A stretch of 64,000 bases of DNA from Kibdelosporangium philippinense (GTDB taxonomy: Bacteria > Actinomycetota > Actinomycetes > Mycobacteriales > Pseudonocardiaceae): the NCBI RefSeq assembly GCF_021390435.2, contig NZ_JAJVCN010000002.1:1178001-1242000 (forward strand), read 5' to 3'. Each line of letters starts with the position of its first letter. Positions within the stretch are counted from its first letter, which is position 1. Below, in pieces: positions 25,672-33,698 of the stretch. Position numbers and translations under genes: made by a program. The notes under the pieces were generated by a model. That model searched no databases. It worked only from the letters and a program-made list of their open reading frames with translations, and was not told the origin of the DNA.

Positions 25672-26598
25672 GTGGCCGCCGAGGGACTGCCGGACAAGGT
25701 CAAGTCGCGCGCCGATCTGCCAGCGGACATCACCATCTGGGAGGTCGGCCCGCGCGACGGGCTGCAGAACGAGAAGTCCATTGTGGACCTCGGGGTGAAG
25801 CTGGAGTTCATCGACCGGCTCGCCGACGCGGGCCTGCGCACGATCGAGGCGACCAGTTTCGTCCACCCGAAATGGGTGCCACAACTGGCCGACGCGTCGG
25901 ATCTGCTCGCCGGACTGTCCAAACGGGACGGTGTGCGCTATCCCGTGCTCGTGCCGAACGACCGAGGGCTCGACCGTGCGCTGGAAGCCGGTGTCACGCA
26001 CATCGCGATCTTCGCGAGCGCAACGGAAACCTTCGCGCGCAAGAACCTGAACCGGACGCTGGACAGCCAGTTCGAGATGTTCGACTCGGTGGTCAGCCGG
26101 GCGCGGGCGGCTGGCATGGACGTCCGCGGCTACGTGTCGATGGTCTTCGGCGACCCGTGGGAAGGCCCGGTGCCGATCGACCAGGTCGTCACGGTCGGCC
26201 GTCGCCTGCTCGACATGGGCTGCTCGCAGCTGTCGTTGGGCGACACCATCGGCGTCGCCACGCCAGGTCAGGTCGAAGCGATCATCCGAGCCTTCGACGC
26301 ACCGGACGCCTTGGCCGTGCATTTCCATGACACGTACGGACAAGCGCTCGCCAACACCCTCGCGGCACTCCAGTGTGGAGTGTCCACCGTGGACGCGTCG
26401 GCCGGTGGCCTTGGCGGCTGCCCGTACGCCGAATCGGCAACGGGCAACCTGGCGACCGAGGACTTGGTCTGGATGCTGGACGGCCTCGGCCTCTCGCACG
26501 GCGTCGACCTCAACAAACTCGCCGACACGAGCGCGTGGATGGCAACCCAGTTGGGCAGGCCGAGCCCGTCCCGGGTCGTCCAGGCCCTCCGCGGCTGA
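25672..26598 (+). CDS. mvaB: hydroxymethylglutaryl-CoA lyase
   Basis: 308 residues, a TIM-barrel HMGL-like enzyme. The substrate/metal loop IWEVGPRDGLQNEKSIVD, the SFVHPKWVPQLADA segment, the metal-ligand HFHDTYGQALAN and the catalytic-Cys loop GLGGCPYAESATGNLATED are all present. It cleaves HMG-CoA to acetyl-CoA and acetoacetate in leucine breakdown. This fits the nearby acyl-CoA carboxylase genes. GTG start immediately after the preceding stop, with no independent ribosome site. A conserved hairpin (26604-26651) ends the transcript. Confidence 0.95.
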   Translation: MAAEGLPDKVKSRADLPADITIWEVGPRDGLQNEKSIVDLGVKLEFIDRLADAGLRTIEATSFVHPKWVPQLADASDLLAGLSKRDGVRYPVLVPNDRGLDRALEAGVTHIAIFASATETFARKNLNRTLDSQFEMFDSVVSRARAAGMDVRGYVSMVFGDPWEGPVPIDQVVTVGRRLLDMGCSQLSLGDTIGVATPGQVEAIIRAFDAPDALAVHFHDTYGQALANTLAALQCGVSTVDASAGGLGGCPYAESATGNLATEDLVWMLDGLGLSHGVDLNKLADTSAWMATQLGRPSPSRVVQALRG

Positions 26599-26603
26599 AA
26601 CCC

Positions 26604-26651
26604 CCTCGTGAGTGGTTATGCGTGTTCTAACACGGCTAACCACTCACGAGG
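26604..26651. repeat. CTCGTGAGTGGTTA hairpin, copy 2
   Basis: Arms 26604-26618 and 26637-26651 pair over 15 bp (CCTCGTGAGTGGTTA with its complement). An inner GTGT/ACAC pair surrounds TCTA. It starts five bases after the mvaB stop, followed by GTCTTCT. Same family as copies at 16.7, 41.5 and 45.8 kb. Confidence 0.85.
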
Positions 26652-26758
26652 TCTTCTAGCCTCGCGGCGCGCGCTGGTCCGTAAAACCGTCGGAACCGGA
26701 TCGCGGCGTCGCGCGTCCAACGCGTGACCGGGCACATAGGCGCTAACCGGAGGTGGCC

Positions 26759-27193
26759 GTGGCTTCCGATCATCGGGCCCAGGTGGAGGAGCTCGTAGCC
26801 GACTATCGGCGCAGCCGCGACCAGCTCGCGTCGATGCAGCAGACGCTCGCGGCCATCAACGAGTCCGCAGCCAGCTCCGACGGCACGGTCGTCGCCACGG
26901 TTGGCGGCCGCGGCACGCTCACCGACCTGACCTTCTCCGACGACGCCTACATCCGGCACCGCCCGTCCGACCTGGCAAAACTCGTGCTCCGGACGGTCGC
27001 GGCAGCCGTGACCAAGGCTTCCGAGACCGCCAATCGGACCGTGAGCCCGTTGCTTCCCGTGCAGACCGATCCAGCCGCGTTGCTGGCTGGCCGCGCCGAC
27101 CTCACGGAGGCCGAGCTGACGCCCAAGCGACCTGTTGACGAGGACAGCTACGAAGACGTGAGCTGGATGGACAACCCCAGGAGGTCGGTGTGA
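26759..27193 (+). CDS. YbaB/EbfC-family protein of a type VII secretion toxin operon
   Basis: 144 residues. The helical N-terminus (QVEELVADYRRSRDQLASMQ) and the strand-turn core (VATVGGRGTLTDLTFSDDAY) match the YbaB/EbfC nucleoid-associated fold as found in actinobacterial ESX-linked operons. The C-terminal tail is unique. GTG 26759 is chosen because GGAGG lies five bases before it; GTG 26753 sits on the Shine-Dalgarno itself. The stop overlaps the WXG gene by 4 bp. Its role in these operons is not established; a regulator or chaperone is possible. Confidence 0.8.
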   Translation: MASDHRAQVEELVADYRRSRDQLASMQQTLAAINESAASSDGTVVATVGGRGTLTDLTFSDDAYIRHRPSDLAKLVLRTVAAAVTKASETANRTVSPLLPVQTDPAALLAGRADLTEAELTPKRPVDEDSYEDVSWMDNPRRSV

Positions 27194-27501
27194 AGGACGG
27201 TTTCCTCACCGACCACGAGCGGCTGAGCAGGCACGCTGGCGAGTTCGGCGGCCTTGCCGACCGGGTCGCGACCATCGCGGGCGAGCTGAACCGCACCCTC
27301 GACTCACTCGGCCAGCCATGGGGGAGAGACGAAGTGGGCCAAAGCTTCGCGAAGATCTACGCCGGACCGGCAGGCGACACACGCACCCGTCTCGACGCGG
27401 CGCCCGCGCAGGTCCGCGACATGGGCGACCGGCTCAAAGCGATGGCACAGGCCTACCGCGACGTGGACAAGTCCGTCGCCGACGGCTACGGCAAGGCCTG
27501 A
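27190..27501 (+). CDS. WXG100-like helical protein
   Basis: 103 residues, all-helical. The central turn QPWGRDEVGQSFAKIY is the W-G-x-D-E-x-G variant of the WXG motif common in actinobacterial ESX substrates next to large toxins. GTG 27190 overlaps the preceding stop (GTGTGA). It is one base apart from the toxin gene. Likely a secretion partner that helps export the long downstream protein. Confidence 0.85.
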   Translation: MKDGFLTDHERLSRHAGEFGGLADRVATIAGELNRTLDSLGQPWGRDEVGQSFAKIYAGPAGDTRTRLDAAPAQVRDMGDRLKAMAQAYRDVDKSVADGYGKA

Positions 27502-27502
27502 C

Positions 27503-29608
27503 ATGGGCATCGAGCTTCCCTCGGAACTGGCTGACGTCGCCGCGAGAACCGGCGTCAAATGGCCGGCCGCGGACGAGGACAAGATGCGCGAAGTCGCGCA
27601 AGCCTGGCGCGACACCGGCCAGAAGATCACCACCCTGATCAGCGAAGCCGACACCACCGCACGCGCGGCTTTGAGCACAACCGAAGGTGCCAGCGCGGAC
27701 GCGGCACGACGGCACTGGGGCACGTTCGTGCAACCAGACACGGGCCATTTGACCCGGATTGCCAAGGGCTGCATGGCAAACGCGGACAAACTGGACCACG
27801 CGGCCAACCAGATCAGCCAGGCCAAACTGGCGATTGTTCGTGAACTGACGCCATTGGCCAAGAACATCAACGTCGCCGAAGGCGCGGCACAAGCAGGCGA
27901 CCACACGGCTTTGCTGGGGCTGGATACCGCGATCAAGGGCGTCGCGGCGAACATCGCGAACGTTCAGTCCACTTTGGTCACGGCGGTGCGGCCAGCGGCA
28001 GGCGTCGCGATGGAAACGGTCGAGCCGGTTGTCGGTGGCCACAGGCAGAATGTGCTTGCGCCAGTGGCGAATCTGGCTGCGGGAGCCGCGTATCCCGGTG
28101 GCTACGGGCCAGGTGTGCTTCCAGCGGCGATCGACGCGGTGACTGGCATGGCGAATCCTGGCGGGCACGGGTCGGGTGTGCTTCCGGCTGTGACCGATGC
28201 GGTGTCGGGAGTGGCGAGTCCGGCGGCCGGTGTAGTGCCGGGCGTCGCGAACCCTGTGGTCGACGCCGTGGCTGGCGTGGCGAATCCTGGCGGGCATGGC
28301 CCCGGCGCGCTCCCGCCCGTGATGGATCCCGGCGGCCACGGACCAGGCGGGCCTTCCACGAACCCTGGCCAGCTGCCACCAATGACCGGCCAGCCCGTCC
28401 TCCCGCCAGGCCAGCATGGACCTGGCGATTTCGGCCCAGGCACTGGCCATTCCGGCCTGGGCGCCGGAGGACCCATGCCACCACCGGGGACGCCAACCCC
28501 AATGGAACCCGTGACCGGGCCCCTGCCTATCGGCGGCAGCGACGCGCCAACGCCCGCGGTCGGCATCCCGCGACCTGACCACGTCCAACTCGCGGGAGCC
28601 TCAGCCGTACTCGACGCCCCAGCGCCACAACAAGCGCCAGCACAACAGGCACCCGCGATCGCGGCTCAGCCTGCGCCCAACCAGCCTGCGCCCGCGTCGC
28701 AGTTCGTCGGCGGTGGCGGCGCAACGCCGCCGCCACTCCAAGCCCCGCCACCACCACAGGCAGCAGCACCCGTAGCGCCGCCCCCTCAGCCCGCCCAGCA
28801 ACAGGCAGTACGTGGCCCAGTCCCATTCGCTGTCACGGCAGATCCCATCCGCCAGGCGCCACAACACGCGATGATGGCTGCCGCGGCGCCAGCGTCCTAT
28901 CAGCCGCAAAGCCAGGAGCAGGACCGGGAATCGGTGATCGCGCTCTGGCTCGTCCGGATGTTCCCCATTGGACACATGCCCGTCGCCGCCGACCGGCCGA
29001 GCCGCCAGCTTCCACCGCCGCCAGCGGAATTCGACTACGCCGCCGGAATGCGCTTCGAGCCGCACGACCACCCGCAAGCCGACCTCATCGACGACACGGA
29101 AGCGTTGTCATGGGCCATCGACGGCGTCGACGCAGTCACATCCGGACCGCCCGCACCCGCCGACGAAATCATCAGCGACCACGATCCCCTTGCCGGACAA
29201 CACGAACGGGACTGGGCGCGCCGGTTCGTCGTCCGCGAGGGCACCGGACGGGACACTTTGGACACCGAGTACGCCTGGCCGCCCAGCGAACTCTTCCCGG
29301 AAGGCGCCACGGCCCCAGGTGAACCCGAAGTTCTCGCCCCCGGCACGGTCATCGACCGGTTCGGCACGCCCGACGGCCGCGTGTTCGCTGCCGCGGACAC
29401 CCTGTTCGCCCAACGCTCGCTGCCGCCGTCACACGTCAACGCCGAGTACCGCAGGTACCGCGTGCTCAAGCCGCTTCCGGTGTGGCGTGGCGTTTCCGCC
29501 GCCTGGTTCGGCCAGATCGGCGGTGGCGTGCGGTATCGGACCACTCATCCGGCGCTCGACCTGATCGCGCTCGGCTACGTCGCGGAGGAGACAGTCAATG
29601 AAGGCTGA
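27503..29608 (+). CDS. polymorphic toxin: WXG100-like N-terminus, Pro/Gly repeat stalk, C-terminal TNT domain
   Basis: 701 residues. N-terminal helical WXG100-like domain (about 1-170; GVKWPAADEDKMREVAQAWR). Then come imperfect repeats built on ANPGGHGPGVLPAVTDAV (about 185-275), a long Pro/Gln/Ala-rich stalk to about 465, and a C-terminal TNT (tuberculosis necrotizing toxin-like) domain at about 600-701. That domain has VIDRFGTPDGRVFA, FAQRSLPP, YRVLKPLPVWRGVSAAWFGQ and GGGVRY. TNT enzymes are NAD(P)+ glycohydrolases; the conserved Gln of the WFGQ-IGGG segment is present. Probably exported by an ESX system. The next gene overlaps by 11 bp, as expected for immunity. Confidence 0.88.
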   Translation: MGIELPSELADVAARTGVKWPAADEDKMREVAQAWRDTGQKITTLISEADTTARAALSTTEGASADAARRHWGTFVQPDTGHLTRIAKGCMANADKLDHAANQISQAKLAIVRELTPLAKNINVAEGAAQAGDHTALLGLDTAIKGVAANIANVQSTLVTAVRPAAGVAMETVEPVVGGHRQNVLAPVANLAAGAAYPGGYGPGVLPAAIDAVTGMANPGGHGSGVLPAVTDAVSGVASPAAGVVPGVANPVVDAVAGVANPGGHGPGALPPVMDPGGHGPGGPSTNPGQLPPMTGQPVLPPGQHGPGDFGPGTGHSGLGAGGPMPPPGTPTPMEPVTGPLPIGGSDAPTPAVGIPRPDHVQLAGASAVLDAPAPQQAPAQQAPAIAAQPAPNQPAPASQFVGGGGATPPPLQAPPPPQAAAPVAPPPQPAQQQAVRGPVPFAVTADPIRQAPQHAMMAAAAPASYQPQSQEQDRESVIALWLVRMFPIGHMPVAADRPSRQLPPPPAEFDYAAGMRFEPHDHPQADLIDDTEALSWAIDGVDAVTSGPPAPADEIISDHDPLAGQHERDWARRFVVREGTGRDTLDTEYAWPPSELFPEGATAPGEPEVLAPGTVIDRFGTPDGRVFAAADTLFAQRSLPPSHVNAEYRRYRVLKPLPVWRGVSAAWFGQIGGGVRYRTTHPALDLIALGYVAEETVNEG

Positions 29609-29876
29609 GTCGATTGTCGGGTGGCTCGGCGCCGTCGGCATTCCGGAGGAACTCGTGTCGGTCGGCACCGAGGCCGACAACGCGTGGTGCCTCATCCGGT
29701 CGGACGAACCCGACGAGCACGGCACGGTCAGCTGGGAAGTTTTCTGGCGCGAGCAGGGCAACCGCTACGACTGGGCTCGGTTCACGAACGAACAGGTCGC
29801 ATGCCACTACCTTTTTGGGAGGCTGACCTGGGCTCAGGTCGCACGAGGTGCCGTCGGAGTGCTCAAGACGGATTAG
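29598..29876 (+). CDS. candidate immunity protein for the TNT toxin
   Basis: 92 residues, acidic, no signal peptide or TM helix. It has several Trp residues (VGWLGAVGIP, VSWEVFWREQGNRYDWARF). ATG 29598 overlaps the toxin's last codons by 11 bp, so every transcript of the toxin also encodes it. Position, size and cytosolic character are those of an antitoxin/immunity protein. I do not recognise the family, and it is shorter than the M. tuberculosis TNT inhibitor. The assignment is from context only. Confidence 0.65.
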   Translation: MKAESIVGWLGAVGIPEELVSVGTEADNAWCLIRSDEPDEHGTVSWEVFWREQGNRYDWARFTNEQVACHYLFGRLTWAQVARGAVGVLKTD

Positions 29877-30755
29877 AACGGCGGCACGTCGGTAGGCGTG
29901 GTGTTGCCGCCCGGCACGCCGAATGTGATCTCCCAATCCGCATTCTTGTCGAAGCTCCTTGCCCATTTCTTGTACGTGCAGTTCCTGGTGAAACTCTTCC
30001 GGTGAGCGTCCCAGTCCTCGCCGCGCTCGTAGTACACCGTGTACGTGCCGGAAAGCCCGGTCAGCTTCGCCTCGCCCGACGCCTGGACATAGATCATCGC
30101 CTGCGGTGCGGCTGGATCTCCTCCAGTCACAACGGAAACGACGACGTCGTTCGCTCGCTTGTTCTTGATTGTCAGCTTGCCGCCGCCACGGGGACCGGAC
30201 TGGATGAGCACCTTTCCGTTGTCCCCGCGACGATTCTGCTCAGGCGGTGGCAGTGCGGCCGCCGCGGGTATGAAGCTGCCGACTTGGTAGCCGCTCGTTG
30301 CCAGCTTCGTGAATTCGTCGCGCCTTGACCGGATAGTCATGTTCACATTGTCTTTGGCCAAAGGCAAATGCGGTTTCGCGTACCCACATTCGTCTGCCTT
30401 CGGCGGCGTCGAGATGTCCATCGCGCGGGTGTAGGACCCCATGAAGGTCAAGGCAGCGTGCAGTTTCTGATGCGCTTCGGCGACAGCAGTCGGTGGTAAG
30501 AGCGCTGCCAGTTTGCGGCCTTCGGCTTCCTCCACTTGGGCGAGTGCTGTGCGCGCCTCGTGCAGTGCGTCGATGCTGCCTGCCAATTGGACCGCGTTGA
30601 CCGCAGCCGCCATGGCTTGGTCTGTTGGGCGTCAACGCGGCCTGATATTCCTGCTGTGACAACGGAACCGGCGGCGCAGGGCCGTCCGGCCCGCCGCATG
30701 ATACGAGGAACGCGCTGGTCGTCAGAACCGCCAGTGCACGGGATGCGGTGCGCAT
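29873..30755 (-). pseudogene. lipoprotein gene split by a single-base frameshift
   Basis: ATG 30755 opens a lipoprotein signal (RALAVLTTSAFLVSCGGPDG, lipobox Cys near 20) and reads to about VPLSQQEYQAALTP. From about 30625 the coding sense continues in another frame (AMAAAVNAVQLAGSIDALHE) to the stop at 29873. The total length is 3n+1; removing one base in the TTGGG run near 30625 joins both parts into one protein of about 293 residues. The second part could start alone at ATG 30613 but would then lack export signals. Either real decay or a sequencing error. The C-terminal domain (about 200-290) is beta-rich, family unknown. Its start is 10 bases after the inositol-phosphatase stop. Confidence 0.7.
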
Positions 30756-30765
30756 CCCGTTGATG

Positions 30766-31530
30766 CTACTGGGAATCGAGCTTCTCGAGGGCCGCTTCGT
30801 GCAGATGACCGTTGGTGGACAACGCCGTGCCACCCTGGAACGTGTCCGCGCCCTTGAGATCGGTGAAGCGGCCGCCGGCTTCCTTCACGATGACCTCGAT
30901 CGGGGCGACGTCCCACGGATTCACGATCGCCTCGGCGGCGATGTCGATCACGCCTTCGGCCACCAGACAGTGCTGCCAGAAGTCGCCGAACGCCCGGTTC
31001 TCCCAGCACGCGTCCACGAGCCGCAGATACGCCTCGCGCGAGTGGTACTCCACCCAGGACCCGAGGTGCGTCGTGGACAGGTACGCGTCCGACAACGAAG
31101 TGACGCCCGACACTGACAGCTTCCTGCCATCCTCGGCATAGGCACCTTCACCCGATTCAGCGAACCATTGACGGCCCAACGCGGGCGCGCTGACCACTCC
31201 GACGACCGGGCTGCCGTCGATCACCAAGGCGATCAGGGTCGCCCAGGCGGGCACTCCGCGCAGAAAGTTCTTCGTCCCGTCGATCGGGTCGATCACCCAG
31301 GTCCGGCCGCTGCCGATGTCGCCGCCACGCTCCTCACCTGCGATCTCGTCGTCTGGATGACTCTGCGCGATCAGCGCCCGGAGAGTGTCCTCGACGGCCA
31401 CGTCGGCGTCCGTCACCGGGGTCCGGTCCGGTTTGCGAGTGATCTTCAGATCTTGCGCGCGAAATCGCGCCGAGGTGATCTCGTCGGCCGCGTCGGCGAG
31501 ACGCAACGCGAAGTCAAGGCTTGATGTCAC
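30766..31530 (-). CDS. hisN: inositol-monophosphatase family phosphatase (HisN-like)
   Basis: 254 residues. The Mg2+-dependent phosphatase motifs are all present: EIAGEERGGDIG (metal Glu), WVIDPIDGTKNFLRG (the DPIDGT signature) and IVNPWDVAPIEVIVKEAGG (the WDxAA-type motif). Actinobacterial members closest in layout are histidinol-phosphate phosphatases, though inositol-1-phosphatase activity cannot be excluded. GTG 31530 fits the family's usual beginning (TSSLDFALRLADAADEI); ATG 31551 adds seven residues. Divergent from the OmpR-type regulator. Confidence 0.88.
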   Translation of the reverse strand: MTSSLDFALRLADAADEITSARFRAQDLKITRKPDRTPVTDADVAVEDTLRALIAQSHPDDEIAGEERGGDIGSGRTWVIDPIDGTKNFLRGVPAWATLIALVIDGSPVVGVVSAPALGRQWFAESGEGAYAEDGRKLSVSGVTSLSDAYLSTTHLGSWVEYHSREAYLRLVDACWENRAFGDFWQHCLVAEGVIDIAAEAIVNPWDVAPIEVIVKEAGGRFTDLKGADTFQGGTALSTNGHLHEAALEKLDSQ

Positions 31531-31550
31531 GTTCCTGATGTTGCCAGGCA

Positions 31551-31556
31551 TACAGT
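31551..31556 (+). promoter_or_regulatory. -10 element, leaderless response regulator
   Basis: TACAGT lies seven bases before GTG 31564. This spacing supports GTG 31564 over the upstream GTG 31555, which falls inside the spacer. Confidence 0.5.
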
Positions 31557-31563
31557 GGTCACC

Positions 31564-32244
31564 GTGAGTGTGGTGCTGCTGGCCGAGGACGACTCGGCGA
31601 TCGCAGACCCGTTGTCGCGCGCTCTGCAGCGTGAGGGCTACGCCGTGGAGGTCGTCACCGACGGGGTCAGCGCGTTGGAATTCGCCGACGCGGGTCGGGC
31701 CGACCTGCTGGTGCTGGACCTCGGGCTGCCCGGCATGGACGGGCTCGAGGTCTGCAGGCGGCTGCGTCAGTCGGGACGCGGGCTGCCTGTGCTGATGCTG
31801 ACCGCACGGGCCGACGAGGTGGACTTCGTCGTCGGTTTGGACGCGGGCGCCGACGACTACGTGGCGAAGCCGTTCCGGCTGGCCGAGCTGCTCGCCCGGA
31901 TCCGTGCGCTGATGCGCCGCCAGGCACCGGGCGCGGTCGAGGTCAACGGCGTGAAGATGGACCTCGCCGCCAGGGTGGTCACGGTCGACGACCAGGAGAT
32001 CACGCTGGCCAACAAGGAGTTCGAGCTGCTGCGCGTGCTCATCCAGCGCGCCGGCCAGGTCGTCACCCGCGAGGAGATCCTCGCCGAGGTGTGGGACGAC
32101 GCGCCGGAGCGTAAGACGAGCAAAACCCTGGACATGCACATGTCCTGGTTGCGCCGCAAACTCGGCGACATCGGCCCGCGCGGGGCGACCGAACGCCGGA
32201 TCGCCACGGTCCGTGGCGTCGGTTTCCGGTTCAACTCCGACTAG
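31564..32244 (+). CDS. OmpR/PhoB-family response regulator
   Basis: 226 residues. The receiver domain has the Asp near residue 52 in LLVLDLGLPGMDG, the Thr in MLTARAD and the Lys in VAKPFRLAEL. A C-terminal winged helix follows at about 130-225 (LANKEFELLRVLIQRAGQVV and SKTLDMHMSWLRRKLG). It forms an operon with the histidine kinase eight bases downstream. The stimulus is unknown. The large secreted-protein gene that follows the kinase could be a target. Confidence 0.93.
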   Translation: MSVVLLAEDDSAIADPLSRALQREGYAVEVVTDGVSALEFADAGRADLLVLDLGLPGMDGLEVCRRLRQSGRGLPVLMLTARADEVDFVVGLDAGADDYVAKPFRLAELLARIRALMRRQAPGAVEVNGVKMDLAARVVTVDDQEITLANKEFELLRVLIQRAGQVVTREEILAEVWDDAPERKTSKTLDMHMSWLRRKLGDIGPRGATERRIATVRGVGFRFNSD

Positions 32245-32252
32245 GGACGTCG

Positions 32253-33527
32253 ATGCGCAGGCGGATCCTGCTGGCCATTCTGCTGGCGGTCGCGGTGACC
32301 ACGATGGCGCTCGGTCTTCCGCTTGGGTACACGGCACTGCAGCTGGTGGAGACCCTGACAAGGGAGGAGCTGCGCGGCGCGCTCCAGACGATCGGCCTGC
32401 AGCTGGACGACGACCTGGCCAACAACCGCCCGCTCGACCTGAACGACATCCAGCCGGTTCCGCAGAACCGCAGGCTGATCGTGACCCTGCCGGGCCAGCC
32501 CGCGCAGATCGTCGGTCCGGATCCGGGCACGGACGTGCTTGAGGAGTCGCAGCCGATCCTGCGCGAGGGATTGGTCATCATCCAACAGCCCGCCGGTCCG
32601 ACCAGGGCCCGGCAAACCCAGGTCGCCGGACTGGTCGTGCTGGTCATCGTGATCACGATCGTCATCGCGAGCGGCGTGGCCATCGTGACCGCGAGACGCC
32701 TCGCACAGCCACTTGGCCACGTTGCTAACCGCGCGGGACGACTGGGCGCGGGCGACTTCAGACCCGACCCGCGCCGCTACAGCGTCGCTGAGCTCGACCG
32801 CGTCGCCGAAGCGTTGGATACGTCAGCCAGCGCGCTGGCTGAGCTCGTGCAGCGGGAACGTGACCTCGTCGGTGACGTCTCGCATCAGCTGCGCAGCAGA
32901 TTGACCGCGCTGCAGCTACGCCTGGAAGCGTTGCAGCTCACCAGCGACCCCGAGAACGCCGCCGACGCCGCAGCCGCGTTGGAACAGGCGGAACGGCTAG
33001 GCGACGTGCTCGACGAGCTGCTGGCCGCCGCCCGTGAAGCCCGCGCGACCGACGCGGAACCCCTCGACCTGGCCCGTGCGCTCCCGGAGATCGCCAACGA
33101 ATGGCGAGAACCGTTGCGTAACAAGGGCCGCGCGCTACGCGTACGGGTAGACGGTCGGCCGCTGGCGAAAGCGACGACCGCGAGGCTGCGTGAGGCCATA
33201 GGCGTGCTGCTGGACAACGCTTTGCGTCACGGCGCGGGTCCCGTCTCGGTGTCTGTTCGCGCCAGCGAGGCGACCGTGGCCATCGAGGTGTCCGACGGTG
33301 GCTACGGCGTTCCGGACGAGCTCGTCGCCCACATCTTCGACCGTGGCGTGTCCGGCGTCGGCTCCACCGGCGTGGGACTGGCTTTGGCACGCGCGCTCGT
33401 CGAGTCCGATGGCGGACGCCTGGAGCTGTCCGTGCCGCGCCCGGCGACGTTCACGATTTTCTTGCCGGTGCCCAGAGTTGACGATGTGCGTGGCGTGCGG
33501 TGGCCCGCTGAACGGTCACCCAGGTAG
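32253..33527 (+). CDS. sensor histidine kinase (HisKA type)
   Basis: 424 residues. Two TM helices (about 6-28 and 126-150) flank a small extracytoplasmic sensor of about 95 residues. A HAMP domain (ARRLAQPLGHVANRAGRLGA) follows, then HisKA with the His near residue 211 in GDVSHQLRSRLTAL, and HATPase_c with the N-box LLDNALRHGAGPV and G-box motifs VSDGGYGVPDE and GSTGVGLALARALVES. Paired with the OmpR-type regulator. Confidence 0.93.
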   Translation: MRRRILLAILLAVAVTTMALGLPLGYTALQLVETLTREELRGALQTIGLQLDDDLANNRPLDLNDIQPVPQNRRLIVTLPGQPAQIVGPDPGTDVLEESQPILREGLVIIQQPAGPTRARQTQVAGLVVLVIVITIVIASGVAIVTARRLAQPLGHVANRAGRLGAGDFRPDPRRYSVAELDRVAEALDTSASALAELVQRERDLVGDVSHQLRSRLTALQLRLEALQLTSDPENAADAAAALEQAERLGDVLDELLAAAREARATDAEPLDLARALPEIANEWREPLRNKGRALRVRVDGRPLAKATTARLREAIGVLLDNALRHGAGPVSVSVRASEATVAIEVSDGGYGVPDELVAHIFDRGVSGVGSTGVGLALARALVESDGGRLELSVPRPATFTIFLPVPRVDDVRGVRWPAERSPR

Positions 33528-33553
33528 GCCATTCGTAGTACACGCGCCGTTAC

Positions 33554-33568
33554 CGGGAATTATTCCCG
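33554..33568. promoter_or_regulatory. perfect palindrome upstream of the large secreted-protein gene
   Basis: CGGGAAT, a central T, then ATTCCCG: 7-bp arms around one base, 117 bases before the first -10 base. AT-rich centre and position fit an operator for a dimeric regulator, but no factor can be named. The rest of 33528-33685 shows nothing else clear. Confidence 0.4.
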
Positions 33569-33685
33569 CCAGGAATAGGACTCTGCCCCCATCTCGGCAC
33601 GTGGCTTGATCGCGAGGATCGACTCTTGAGCCGAGCCGTTCGGCGATATCACCCAACCGGGAAGGCGTAGAGGGCCCTTGCGAAG

Positions 33686-33691
33686 TAGATT
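33686..33691 (+). promoter_or_regulatory. -10 element, leaderless large secreted protein
   Basis: TAGATT lies seven bases before GTG 33699. It argues for that start rather than the in-frame TTG at 33678. Confidence 0.45.
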
Positions 33692-33698
33692 TGCGATA

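Noticed and set aside
24742..26643. 633-codon minus-strand frame
   Set aside because: Runs antisense through birA, the PH-domain gene and mvaB, all well supported by motifs.
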